A DNA stretch of 64,000 nucleotides from Stenotrophomonas maltophilia (GCF_002799245.1 NZ_NEQV01000002.1:62001-126000); one strand, 5' to 3'; positions 8,650-16,781 are shown, counted from the stretch's first letter. Numbers and translations are program-made. Notes: generated by a model not told the origin, from the letters alone.

Positions 8650-10185
8650 ATGACGGCAAAGATTCCGCTTCTCAAGGTTCGGCAGTGGGTGAATACGTGG
8701 GACCAGTCCGATTGGACCGACCACCTTCCTAAGCCTGAAGATCATTTCTTCATGGGTTCTGTGTCGCTGTCCGAACTTCGCAAGCTGGCGGGCGTGAGCC
8801 GTCGTCGAGTGGAGGAACGCGCCATGAAGGATGCGCCTGCAGGCTATCAGCGCGGGCATGACCGAGATAGATCTGACAAGATCGCTCGATATATCCAGTA
8901 CGGCTATCCAGCGTCATCCACTCGGGGCGATGTGCCCTTGACCACGCCGGATCTCATCCACCCTGGCTGGCTGCCCACGGCAATCTTGGTCAACATCTTG
9001 AAGCCTGGCGATGTCCGCTATCGAGGTGGCGTGGCAGTCGAGCTGGCTAGGAACGCGGCGATCAACGTCGTTGAAACGGATGGCCTATACCATCTCGAAT
9101 TACCGAGCGTTGCTTCAACGGACATCGAGCCTCTTGAGATCATCGACGGCCAGCATCGAGTCTTTTCTGCCGATGGCCTTGATAGTCTTCTTTCTGACTA
9201 CGATGTGCCCGTCGTCTTCTTCTCTGGTTTGACCACATCTTGGCAAGCCTACCTCTTCTGGGTAATCAACGTCGAACCCAAGAAGATCAATCCGAGTCTC
9301 GCGTTCGACTTGTATCCGGAGCTTCGGAATCAGCTTTGGCTGGACCGAGGGGAGGGGCTAAAGATCTATCAAGAACACCGCGCCCAGGAGCTTACAGAAG
9401 CACTTTGGAGGCATGCGAAGAGTCCGTGGAAGGGCAGAATTGAGCTGCTCGGAAATCGCGTGGAAGGGCATGTTTCAAACGCTGCGTTCATTCGATCACT
9501 GATCGCGACATTTATCAGAAGATGGGGTAGCGATCACAAGGTCGGGGGGCTTTTTGGTGCTGTCGACAAGGCGGGCGACGAGCGCATATTGCGATGGAAT
9601 AGGTCCCAGCAAGCTGCCTTTTTGATTCAGATCTGGTCAGATGTCGCTGCAGCAGCTAAAGGCAGTCAGAATGAATGGGCTGTTGCGTGCCGAGAAGCTT
9701 ATGCATTACTACCTGATGCAGCTCGACAACGGACCAATCCGGAAGGATTGGATGCAGCCTTTGCCGGTCCGCACTCATTGCTAGGTACAGACCAAGGTGT
9801 TCGCGCGATCCTGCACGTGTTCAATGCCATGTTCCAAGTGCGTTACGACGAAATTGGGCTGGACTCTTGGGTGCTGGACGACGTCGAGTCGCTGATGACC
9901 GATGATGGTGTGTCCCATGCACTGGATTCATTGAAGAAGCACACCCGAATCACTCAGTACAGTGCAACGCTCGCCCGTGAATTGACTTGGACTGGGTTTG
10001 ATTGGCGTACCTCCACTGGACCGGGTCTGACGAGTGATCAAAAGCCGCTGCAGGCATCTTATCGTGGTAGTAGCGGCTACACTGCACTGTTTGGCAACGT
10101 CATTGAGCATCTGACTAAAGCAGATAACCGCGAAATTAGCGAGACGGCCGCATCAGTCCAGCAGATGACAGGGAGGTCGAAATGA
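8650..10185 (+). CDS. DGQHR-domain protein (DndB-related group)
   Basis: This 511-residue protein carries the diagnostic DGQHR motif at residues 166-170 in the context EIIDGQHRVFSADG. DGQHR proteins include DndB, the regulator of DNA phosphorothioation, and relatives linked to DNA modification and defence. Residues 1-60 form a helical start; the motif lies in the N-terminal third of a large globular region. There is no membrane segment. Its last 4 bp overlap the start of the next gene, so the two are coupled. No dndA, C, D or E gene is nearby, so this is not a standard Dnd locus. A modification-sensing or ParB-like nucleotide-binding role is inference. Confidence 0.8.
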   Translation: MTAKIPLLKVRQWVNTWDQSDWTDHLPKPEDHFFMGSVSLSELRKLAGVSRRRVEERAMKDAPAGYQRGHDRDRSDKIARYIQYGYPASSTRGDVPLTTPDLIHPGWLPTAILVNILKPGDVRYRGGVAVELARNAAINVVETDGLYHLELPSVASTDIEPLEIIDGQHRVFSADGLDSLLSDYDVPVVFFSGLTTSWQAYLFWVINVEPKKINPSLAFDLYPELRNQLWLDRGEGLKIYQEHRAQELTEALWRHAKSPWKGRIELLGNRVEGHVSNAAFIRSLIATFIRRWGSDHKVGGLFGAVDKAGDERILRWNRSQQAAFLIQIWSDVAAAAKGSQNEWAVACREAYALLPDAARQRTNPEGLDAAFAGPHSLLGTDQGVRAILHVFNAMFQVRYDEIGLDSWVLDDVESLMTDDGVSHALDSLKKHTRITQYSATLARELTWTGFDWRTSTGPGLTSDQKPLQASYRGSSGYTALFGNVIEHLTKADNREISETAASVQQMTGRSK

Positions 10186-11483
10186 GTTCCGGTCGGCGGA
10201 GCCGTGGAGCCCCTGGTGGACGCAATCGGGGAGCTGGCGCGCCGCGCAGGTCCTCGCCGCCCAATCCTCATTCGGCCAGTCCGAGTATCGCCTCTATAGT
10301 CTGTGCATCGGCCTCCCCCTCCTCGCTGGCGCTTGCATATCCTGCGCTTGCGCCTGGGGCGGACGCGCACCAGCCGCTTGTTGCGGGTGGTGGGGATGCC
10401 GTACAGCTCGCCGGTGCCCACGTGTCGCACATGCTAGAGGCTTGGCGGTACTTCGGCGCGTCCGTTAATGCTCTGCTCGTCAATTCACCATACAACGCAA
10501 TTCATTTCGCCTATTACGCCCAGCTACGCGCGGCAATGGCAGTGTTCTCGGGTGAAGGCGTGTTCGTACAGCAGGGGGCATATTTCTACCTCGACTCATC
10601 TGGCACGAGGCATAATTTCTCAGCGGCTGGCACGCACACCTTCGTATGGGAGCTTTGGCGGGAGTGGATTAAGGGCAGCCGGGCTGAGGATCTGATCGGT
10701 GACCAGATCAAGCTTATGCCCTTGGTCAGCCTTTCTGACATTGTTCCCTCGCCGCGTCCAGGTGGGGTGCTGGAACGCTGGGGCTTTGACCTCGCGGTTG
10801 GCGCGACGGAGAAAACTGCGAGGAATGCCGCTAGCTATGATTCAAAAGCGCCGTTCCCAATTCCTGTTCTGACTTCTGACCACGTATCAATTGTGCGCTC
10901 AATCTGGCGGCTGCTGCTCAGTGATGACTCCGCAATCGCGTTCGATGCTGCCTTCGTTAGATACTTGGTTGACCTTGCCGTCACTGACGCTATTGCATCT
11001 GGCGGAGCGGATGACGAGATCATTTCTCGTGAGCAGCAGCTTGAGGAAATTGCTACTAAGGTGGCGGGTGCCACTGGTCAGGACGCGACGGCTCTGTTAA
11101 GACGCTTGTCAGACCCCGGTGCTGACGACCGTCTCTTTGCCGCTGCCTCAGAGCCGCAGCAGGATGTTGTAAATGTGCTTGCACGAGCGCTTTTTTTGGT
11201 CCGAATTGCGTCTCTTAGCGTGGCGCGCGCTCTTGGTAATGATGAAAGCTCGGCGCGCAGCTGTAAGAGTTGGATCAAGTGTTGGTTGTCCGCAATTGGC
11301 GTGATTCCCGCTGGAGAATTTGAAGTCCAAGATCTGGTGGTGGACTTTGAGGATGCTATTGCCGAGCTCGACTTCTCCGCAGGTGCGGAGCTGCCAAGCA
11401 CCTTGTGGCTGGGTGAGGCGGCTGAATACTCTGCGCGTCTTTCCAAAGTGGAAAGCGTTTGTGCGTGGGGTCTTCCGCTCTAG
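10182..11483 (+). CDS. Unrecognised partner of the DGQHR protein
   Basis: The ATG overlaps the preceding stop (ATGA), showing coupling. From residue 85 the protein looks well folded and helical (HMLEAWRYFGASVNALLV, then AIHFAYYAQLRAAMA). It ends with acidic segments around residues 390-433. The spacing of Arg, His and Tyr in the first helices is loosely HEPN-like, which is only a suggestion. The first 65 residues are Arg/Ser/Pro/Ala-rich and unconvincing, while other frames read more like protein there (VEPLVDAIGELARRAG, then FGQSEYRLYSLCIGLPLL). A double frameshift or sequence error near 10,235-10,330 is therefore possible. Confidence 0.6.
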   Translation: MSSGRRSRGAPGGRNRGAGAPRRSSPPNPHSASPSIASIVCASASPSSLALAYPALAPGADAHQPLVAGGGDAVQLAGAHVSHMLEAWRYFGASVNALLVNSPYNAIHFAYYAQLRAAMAVFSGEGVFVQQGAYFYLDSSGTRHNFSAAGTHTFVWELWREWIKGSRAEDLIGDQIKLMPLVSLSDIVPSPRPGGVLERWGFDLAVGATEKTARNAASYDSKAPFPIPVLTSDHVSIVRSIWRLLLSDDSAIAFDAAFVRYLVDLAVTDAIASGGADDEIISREQQLEEIATKVAGATGQDATALLRRLSDPGADDRLFAAASEPQQDVVNVLARALFLVRIASLSVARALGNDESSARSCKSWIKCWLSAIGVIPAGEFEVQDLVVDFEDAIAELDFSAGAELPSTLWLGEAAEYSARLSKVESVCAWGLPL

Positions 11484-11494
11484 CTGACGAAAAA

Positions 11495-12334
11495 CTAGTC
11501 CTTGATCACTATTTCTTCGTACTGTTTTCGAGATGCGCCGTTTCCCGAGATAGAACTAAATCGGGAGAGCGGCGTAGTCTTGAAGCCGTGATCGTTGAAA
11601 AGCTTCACAACTGACGAGTGGTTCGCGTTTGTGGCAACGACGTGAGCGCCTCTCTCGCGAGCTTGACGCAGGCTGAGGGCAAGTCGCTCTTGATCACTCC
11701 AAGAGAAGAGTTTTTCGTTGTATTTGACAAAGCCGTTATTGTTATGTTGAACCGTATAAGGTGGGTCGGCGAAGATCAAATCGCCTTCCGCTGCTTTAGC
11801 AATGATTTTTTCGAAATCCGCACGCACGACTTTCGCTGCACGCAGAGCTTGGGCAATTGCGGAGAAATCGTCTGTTTCGAGAAGCACGCTCTCCTTTGAG
11901 CCTTTGGGTACATTGAACTCACCCTGCATGTTCACACGGTAGATACCGTTGAAGCATGATCTGTTAAGGTAAAGAGTTCGGGCAGCTCTGCTTAGGGCAT
12001 CGGTGGGAACAGTACTTCGCACCAAGTAATAGTGCAGTTCAGAGTGGGCCTTGGCATGATCGCTAAGCGCCTTGTACAGTTGCTTGTGCCTCGTTTTCAT
12101 TTGGTTGAAGAGGTTAACTAGCTCTGCATTCTGATCGCTGAGAATTGCTTCTTGAGGCTGAAGTGCGAAGAAAACCGACGCCGAACCCATGAATGGTTCG
12201 AAATAGCGGTTAAAACTTGTGGGAAGCTCAGATAAGTGGTTGCGTATAAACCAGCGTTTGCCCCCAGGCCATTTCAGAAACGGCACGAGGGGCTTGCGGT
12301 CGCTGTTGGCGCTGGAGGTGTGGAGTGCTGACAT
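11495..12334 (-). CDS. D12-class DNA adenine N6-methyltransferase (Dam-like)
   Basis: The 279-aa protein has the D12 class signatures in order: FLKWPGGK (residues 19-26), the SAM-binding FEPFMGSASV (45-54) and the catalytic DPPY (190-193). Known family members methylate adenine in short sites such as GATC; the target here cannot be read from sequence. It is convergent with the DGQHR operon and ends 11 bp from it, with no restriction nuclease next to it. It may protect host DNA from an effector in the same cassette or be a phage-borne orphan methylase. The gene is full length and appears intact. Confidence 0.88.
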   Translation of the reverse strand: MSALHTSSANSDRKPLVPFLKWPGGKRWFIRNHLSELPTSFNRYFEPFMGSASVFFALQPQEAILSDQNAELVNLFNQMKTRHKQLYKALSDHAKAHSELHYYLVRSTVPTDALSRAARTLYLNRSCFNGIYRVNMQGEFNVPKGSKESVLLETDDFSAIAQALRAAKVVRADFEKIIAKAAEGDLIFADPPYTVQHNNNGFVKYNEKLFSWSDQERLALSLRQARERGAHVVATNANHSSVVKLFNDHGFKTTPLSRFSSISGNGASRKQYEEIVIKD

Positions 12335-12443
12335 CTTGGACGCCGATTCTTCTTGTGCAGCAATGATAACCTAGCGCCTCCTTGGGAGAGGCGTTCTCTA
12401 GCGTTCCCACGATAGCTCAACCGGCTTTTAATGGCGGAGTTGG

Positions 12444-12656
12444 TTAAAAGGCTCCAACGCCTGCTGCAGTCGCATCATCCCTGAACCAGTCGCTCACGGT
12501 GTCCTTGTGGACGCTCACCAGTGGGTCGGGCAGGGCTAGAGCTGCGGCGGCATGGGTGTTCAATGGCACCTCACGCCATTTCCCCAACTTTGGGCGCCCA
12601 TCATCCCCCTCGTCGGGGGCGCTCTCGACCAGCAGGCGCCATGGCCCCGTCAGAAG
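12444..12656 (-). pseudogene. Fragment of a tyrosine integrase
   Basis: A 70-codon stop-to-stop frame without a start reads GRPKLGKWREVPLN, then AALALPDPLVS and KDTVSDWFRD. This matches the middle of phage tyrosine recombinases, where a KxxRxVPLN strand precedes the HxxR region. The catalytic Arg and the HxxR...Y part are missing on both sides. It lies directly downstream of the DUF4224-like gene, the usual position of the integrase in such modules. It marks the decayed end of the left prophage or cassette. Confidence 0.65.
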
Positions 12657-12874
12657 TCATCAGGATCGTAGGGCTCAAGATGTGGCGTTGCTCTGGCTAG
12701 GCCGAGCGCTTCATGGAGCGCGTCCATAGTCGTCCAGATCCCGCCGCTTCCGTCATACAAGAAGCGGATCCCGCATTCGTTGGCCCATCGGATCACAGTG
12801 GCGAGCCTAGGCCTCTTGCCTGGCTGGCAGAGTTCCTGCAGGTCGTGGAACTGAAGAATTCCTCTAATCAGCAT
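12650..12874 (-). CDS. DUF4224-like excisionase/integrase-accessory protein
   Basis: The 74-residue protein reads HDLQELCQPGKRPRLATVIR, then WANECGIRF and GGIWTTMDALHEALGL. It has the small helix-turn-wing layout of DUF4224-type proteins that precede phage integrases. ATG 12874 is chosen because family members start just before the DLQ helix; the open frame continues upstream to 12967 without a good binding site. The integrase that should follow survives only as a fragment, so this gene is probably a relic, though its own frame is intact. Confidence 0.65.
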   Translation of the reverse strand: MLIRGILQFHDLQELCQPGKRPRLATVIRWANECGIRFLYDGSGGIWTTMDALHEALGLARATPHLEPYDPDDF

Positions 12875-13051
12875 GCTGGGGTCGCCGTGGACGCGAACGC
12901 ATTTGTCGCTGCTGCCATTCTTTGGCAACTGGCCAGGCAATGTAGGAAGGGCGCAAAGGTCGGCCACCAGGACAGCGCTTGGGCCATCGAAGGGAATTCT
13001 CCCTAGGGCAGGGCGCGATCAAGTGACCGAGGATTAGATCGGCCTTCGGAA

Positions 13052-13186
13052 CTATCTCCGAGGAGCGCAGGGCCGTTCTGCGGCTGCGTCAATCTGCTCA
13101 ATAACGAACTTGAGGCCTTGGCGTAGACCATCGAGGTAGTCGTTGGTCGCTTCTCTACGCTCGTCGGCATGGCTCTCCACGACCAT
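13052..13186 (-). CDS. Possible 44-aa protein (gene remnant)
   Basis: The frame MVVESHADERREATNDYLDG continues with LRQGLKFVIEQIDAAAERP and has a GGAGG just before the ATG, though very close (3 bases). The peptide is an amphipathic helix and looks like the C-terminal end of a larger helical protein. It abuts the start of the duplicated AlpA segment, so recombination may have cut off its 5' part. Confidence 0.35.
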   Translation of the reverse strand: MVVESHADERREATNDYLDGLRQGLKFVIEQIDAAAERPCAPRR

Positions 13187-13310
13187 CTACCTCCGAATGG
13201 CGCTGGGCTCCTTCCCTGGCCCGCGCAAGATCGGTGCTAGGTCGGTTTGGGTGAAGGCAGACATTGACAGGTTCTGTGCGGAGGTCGCGACACCCGAGTC
13301 TGGTGCATGA
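13173..13310 (+). pseudogene. AlpA-type regulator, 3' remnant
   Basis: The frame LSTTIYLRMALGSFPGPRKI continues to GARSVWVKADIDRFCAEV and a TGA at 13308-13310. It matches the recognition-helix and C-terminal part of the intact AlpA-type gene at 25668-25886, but the N-terminal 25 residues are replaced by unrelated sequence. It lies in the first copy of the 295-bp duplicated segment and is certainly non-functional as it stands. Confidence 0.7.
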
Positions 13311-13475
13311 GGGCCAAGGAACCTGCCGCCAGGGCCAGCCCGGACCTCTGTTATTGAGCTCTTCACCTAGGTCGCGGCTTTTTGGCCGCTTTGGTTCTGT
13401 TCGTCGCCAGCAGTCTTTCGAGTCGCTCATCAGTATCAGATATGAGCGATCCTGGGGGAGAGGCTTTCGGGAAGA
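13181..13475 (+). repeat. 295-bp direct repeat, copy 1
   Basis: This segment matches 25757-26051 at a constant offset of 12,576 bp without net gaps, roughly 90 percent identical by eye. It covers the 3' end of an AlpA gene on the plus strand and the 3' end of an HTH gene on the minus strand. Similarity starts at GACCATCTAC and ends after GGCTTTCGGGAAGA. Confidence 0.85.
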
Positions 13476-13677
13476 CTGTTGTGGGTGGGGGCATATATCG
13501 AGATCGCTGCCACCAAGCCTCTAGATCGGCAGCATGGATACGATCGGACTTCGCGCTTTGCCCCAGACGCATCGCAGTGAGTTGTCCATCGTTGATCGCC
13601 CTGCGAAGGGTTCGAGGGTGGCAGGCACAAAGCTCCGCAGCCTGAGCGAGCGTCATTAGCTTGTCAGTCGGAACCAT
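13363..13677 (-). CDS. Excisionase-type HTH protein
   Basis: The 104-aa protein has an N-terminal helix-turn-helix of the excisionase/MerR-like kind (LMTLAQAAELCACHPRTLRR, then AINDGQLTAMRLG) followed by a basic C-terminal tail. It starts where the upstream HTH gene stops (one-base overlap TAATG), so the two form an operon. Such proteins control or direct excision in satellite elements. Its last 37 codons lie inside the 295-bp repeat, and a second copy of this 3' end, without the rest of the gene, is at 25,930-26,051. Confidence 0.7.
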   Translation of the reverse strand: MVPTDKLMTLAQAAELCACHPRTLRRAINDGQLTAMRLGQSAKSDRIHAADLEAWWQRSRYMPPPTTVFPKASPPGSLISDTDERLERLLATNRTKAAKKPRPR

Positions 13678-14066
13678 TACCCCTTTCCTCTTCGCTGGTC
13701 GTAGCGCCTCAGTCGAGCAAGGGCCTCCTCCATCTGGGGGGAGGTCGGGATCAGAGAGGTGCCCGGTGCCCCCCGGGATTTCCAGTTGCCGGAGTTCTCG
13801 ATTGCTTTGTACAGCTCGTTCTTCTCATAGAGTTGCTTGCCCATGAAGTTTCTGGGCACTAGGCCGAGATCAGGGGCGTTCCTTCGAAACTGACGGGACG
13901 ACACGCCGCAGTAATGGGCTGCCTCGTCAACGGTGAGCCAGTCTTTTCCACGGATGTCGAAACGAAGGGCCGCCAATTGCTGGCGCAGGGCTTTGATCTC
14001 GTCCTGCAGGGAGATATCGGGTTCAGAGGTGTCCATCTGGATCTGATCCTGCGTGCCTACCTGCAC
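13677..14066 (-). CDS. HTH DNA-binding protein of a satellite element
   Basis: The 129-aa product begins with a short coiled-coil-like stretch (DEIKALRQQLAALRFDIR), then an HTH segment (WLTVDEAAHYCGVSSRQFRR) and a basic tail. It is divergent from the AlpA/replication genes, with a 460-bp structured gap between them, the usual place for the control switch of such elements. An ATG inside (MDTSEPD) is an alternative start. Confidence 0.6.
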   Translation of the reverse strand: MQVGTQDQIQMDTSEPDISLQDEIKALRQQLAALRFDIRGKDWLTVDEAAHYCGVSSRQFRRNAPDLGLVPRNFMGKQLYEKNELYKAIENSGNWKSRGAPGTSLIPTSPQMEEALARLRRYDQRRGKG

Positions 14067-14129
14067 CCTGCCACAGCACGAGCCAGGTCGGAAGCCCGGA
14101 GATCAGTCAACCTGATTTCAAACCCATAA

Positions 14130-14205
14130 CACGATAGGGAGAGGCCGCAGCCTCTCCTCTATGCCGGCGCAATGCCGGCTCCCTACTGACTAGGAGCCTA
14201 TCGTG
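14130..14205 (+). ncRNA. Predicted three-stem RNA structure around a GTG start
   Basis: The 9-bp outer stem pairs CACGATAGG (14130-14138) with CCTATCGTG (14197-14205). Inside are two perfect hairpins: GAGAGGC/GCCTCTC (14139-14145 with 14150-14156) and GCCGGC/GCCGGC (14163-14168 with 14174-14179). The GTG start of a 31-codon frame is the end of the outer stem and its AGGAG lies in the junction, so folding could control translation. Further hairpins lie downstream (GGGACGCC/GGCGTCCC near 14310-14344; CCAACTCG/CGAGTTGG near 14393-14416). It might instead be part of an origin or packaging signal. Confidence 0.45.
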
Positions 14206-14298
14206 TTCATCGAACGATCCAATTCCCCCCTCGAGTACCTGGCCGCCTTCGCGGTCGTCTTCATGGCAGGCGTGCTTAGCGCCCATTTGCCGCGCTGA
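14203..14298 (+). CDS. 31-aa membrane peptide
   Basis: A GTG start sits 6 bases after AGGAG. The peptide begins MFIERSNSPLEYLAAF and has one hydrophobic segment (LAAFAVVFMAGVLSA) before a short basic end. This is the layout of small single-pass peptides such as type I toxins or phage holin-like peptides. The start codon is part of the outer stem of a predicted RNA structure. It is too short to be sure from coding statistics; the binding site and the membrane segment are the support. Confidence 0.4.
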   Translation: MFIERSNSPLEYLAAFAVVFMAGVLSAHLPR

Positions 14299-14528
14299 CC
14301 ACTGTGCCCGGGACGCCTGCTCTCCGAGGCGGTGTAGGCGTCCCACCGAAGCCCAATCGTTCCAACGGAACCAACTTCCCCTGCAGGCAGAACCAACTCG
14401 GACGCAGGCCGCACGAGTTGGGGTACGTAGTCATTGGATAGTTAACGTACCTAGGTAGCTTAAGTAATCGACACTTGCTGAAATCGTTCATACCTTGGGT
14501 GTCCCTTCCGCAACGAGGTGACAACCAC

Positions 14529-14756
14529 ATGGACTCTGCTCAGAACATCCGCTTCATTCGCCGGCAGGAGGTGGAGCGCCGGACCGGTAAAGGTCGTTCT
14601 ACGATCTATGCGTCGCTGCAGCGCTCCAACAAGCGCTTCGATCCGAGCTTCCCGCGACCAGTTCGCATCGGCCCGGGCTCGGTGGCCTGGGTCGAAAGTG
14701 AGATCGAAGACTGGATCAAACTCCGCATTGCTGAGCGGGGTGCGGTCCCCGTCTAG
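14529..14756 (+). CDS. AlpA-family regulator
   Basis: The 75-aa protein has the AlpA layout: RFIRRQEVERRTGKGRSTIY, then FPRPVRIGPGSVAWVESEIE and a final DWIKLR helix. The ATG at 14529 follows GAGGTG; an upstream in-frame extension to 14475 lacks a site. AlpA-type proteins activate integrase or excision genes in P4-like and other satellite elements. It is followed by the replication gene, so it probably controls that unit. It is distinct in sequence from the AlpA gene at 25668. Confidence 0.8.
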   Translation: MDSAQNIRFIRRQEVERRTGKGRSTIYASLQRSNKRFDPSFPRPVRIGPGSVAWVESEIEDWIKLRIAERGAVPV

Positions 14757-14969
14757 TCACCAACTCGACAGGACTCAACCGCCGTCCTACCCCAGAGAAC
14801 CTTGGGGTAGTTCGCGCACCGACCCCATCAATTAAAGGGTGGGAATGGCAGGGGTAGTTCCGGAACTTATATCTTTACCATTGGACGCTAGTCTCCAATG
14901 AATCAATGGAGCCGGTTCGCTCCTACCTCTCTCCCTGTCTACGCGACCCTTCGGTCGCTATGGAGAGGT

Positions 14970-16004
14970 ATGTACAAGAAGGAAGAGAACATCGTCGCCC
15001 AATGGGCTGACCGGATGATTGAGCACGAGGGCGACGCCTGGATCTTCCGTCCCTCAAGCGACTACCCAGAGCAGATCGTCCGCGTTGATCGAGTGATGCG
15101 CGCGCTTGTGAAGTCGAGGTCTGAAATGTTCTGGAGCCGCCGTGTTGCTGGGATGGCACGGACAGCGATACACCCGATCGCCAGGGCCCTCCGGAAATGC
15201 GCCAACATGGACTATGGAGGCATAAAGAGTCACTTCTGCAAGCAGAAGCTTAGTCCTTACTTTGAGCTGCTGGCGGAAGAATTCCTAAGCCATCGAGCGG
15301 ATGTTATCGAAGGCGCAAGCCCGGAAGTGGCAGCAGCAAACGCGTGGGTCGAACACATCCGAACGATCGCACGGAGCAGCGAATTCACTCGCCGGGTGGC
15401 TACGCAGGAGCGCAGTGCTCGGAAGAATGCAAAGGCTGCCTTGGGCTACCTGCAGACCCTGTATCGGCAACACTCTCGTCTCTGCGTCGTTCGTTTGGAC
15501 GTAGGTTACAGCGCAGCACATCGCGAACTGCTGCCAGGTCGGAACGTGGATCCCGTGCGTATCAAGCGCGACTTGGCCACTTGCTTGCGCAAGTTGCGCC
15601 GAAGCTACCCAGCCTTGATGGGGTACGTCTGGAAGTTGGAGTTCGGCCCGAGCAAGTCCTACCACGTTCACCTTATGGCATTCCTCAATGGGCATCTGGT
15701 TCGCCAGGATGTGCGGATTGCGCAGGCGATAGGTGAGTTCTGGCAGGACGAAGTGACGCATTTCGACGGGAGCTATTGGAACTGCAATGCCCGAAAGGAG
15801 TTCTACGAACGGACCAACTCCCTAGGCATAGGGATGGTTGAGCACGATGATGAGGCCAAGCGGCGGCGGCTTGAGTACAGCCTGCTCTACCTGACCAAGG
15901 CGGATTACTACGTTCGCCTAAGTGAGCCTGGTCTGGGCCGGACCTTTGGCAAGGGGCAGGCCGGGGGCGACTCGAGCCGAAAGCTAGGGAGGCCCAGGAT
16001 GTAG
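14970..16004 (+). CDS. Inovirus-Gp2/YagK-type replication protein
   Basis: The protein (344 aa from the ATG at 14970, which has GGAGAGGT before it; 368 aa if started at 14898) contains LCVVRLDVGYS, then a long helix and KSYHVHLMAFLNGH. The HVH is a probable HUH metal site of rolling-circle initiators, and YLTKADYYVR near the end offers candidate catalytic tyrosines. This is the inovirus-type Gp2 / YagK-YfjJ group found in satellites and defective phages. A GCGACC-CTTC-GGTCGC hairpin (about 14943-14958) lies just upstream of the chosen start and could affect translation. Confidence 0.7.
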   Translation: MYKKEENIVAQWADRMIEHEGDAWIFRPSSDYPEQIVRVDRVMRALVKSRSEMFWSRRVAGMARTAIHPIARALRKCANMDYGGIKSHFCKQKLSPYFELLAEEFLSHRADVIEGASPEVAAANAWVEHIRTIARSSEFTRRVATQERSARKNAKAALGYLQTLYRQHSRLCVVRLDVGYSAAHRELLPGRNVDPVRIKRDLATCLRKLRRSYPALMGYVWKLEFGPSKSYHVHLMAFLNGHLVRQDVRIAQAIGEFWQDEVTHFDGSYWNCNARKEFYERTNSLGIGMVEHDDEAKRRRLEYSLLYLTKADYYVRLSEPGLGRTFGKGQAGGDSSRKLGRPRM

Positions 16005-16040
16005 TGGATGTGGGGGAGGGGGATATCCCCCCTTCTGCTC

Positions 16041-16781
16041 TTAACGCATCTTGCGGCGAGCCCGAGTGTTGAGGCTTCCCTCTACTACTCGCGCGATCTG
16101 AGGATGGACCGCCGGGTCATGGTTGGTCCAACGCTGCAGTAGCTGGCGCGGGTTCGTGCTTCGGGCCTGATGATCCTTTCCGAATTTCTCCATGGCCGGC
16201 AGGATTTCCGCCCACAGATCTTGCTTTGTGGCACGGGAGTTGTCGGGCATCGCCTTCAGCATCTCCACCACCATGTTCCTCAATGGCACGATTCGGCTGC
16301 CGGTGATTCGCCCGCCTAGAGCAGTCAGCTCAAGCTGAGTTGCGTGCGAGCTGCACGTCCCGAGGTAGTAGTTGCACCTCACAAGAGCGGCCCAAGCACG
16401 GCCAGCATCATTGGCATCATGAGCCATCTGCGCTTCGAGCAGGAACAGCATCGCCGCTTCGATCAACTCGTGGACCTCTGGCACGACATTCATGGCTCTG
16501 CGCATCTGGAGTTCGTCGTCCAGCTGCGTGGCAAGGTGGCGGTCCTGAACAACACGGTCGACCAGAGAGTTCCAAATGTCAGCGTAGGTGCCACCTCGCT
16601 TCAGTGGCAGCACTCGAAGGTGGAACTCCACTTCCATGTCGAAGCTCGCCCTCCTGATACAGTCATACAGCCAAGGCCGCTCTCTATCAGTCGCAAACTT
16701 TCCTAGTGCGCTCCAAGGGGGAGGCGCTTCGGGGTCAGATTCTGGCAAATCCACAAATGATCCTGGGTCCGGAGGCGCCAT
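16041..16781 (-). CDS. Hypothetical protein of the satellite element, 246 aa
   Basis: The start is set at MAPPDPGSFVDLPE (16781); the open frame continues to 16898 but the extra residues have a different, unconvincing composition. The product is soluble and helical, with a Pro-rich first 30 residues and no recognised motif. It is convergent with the replication gene (36 bp between stops) and is read from the side of the terminator at 16945-16977. The function is unknown. Confidence 0.5.
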   Translation of the reverse strand: MAPPDPGSFVDLPESDPEAPPPWSALGKFATDRERPWLYDCIRRASFDMEVEFHLRVLPLKRGGTYADIWNSLVDRVVQDRHLATQLDDELQMRRAMNVVPEVHELIEAAMLFLLEAQMAHDANDAGRAWAALVRCNYYLGTCSSHATQLELTALGGRITGSRIVPLRNMVVEMLKAMPDNSRATKQDLWAEILPAMEKFGKDHQARSTNPRQLLQRWTNHDPAVHPQIARVVEGSLNTRARRKMR

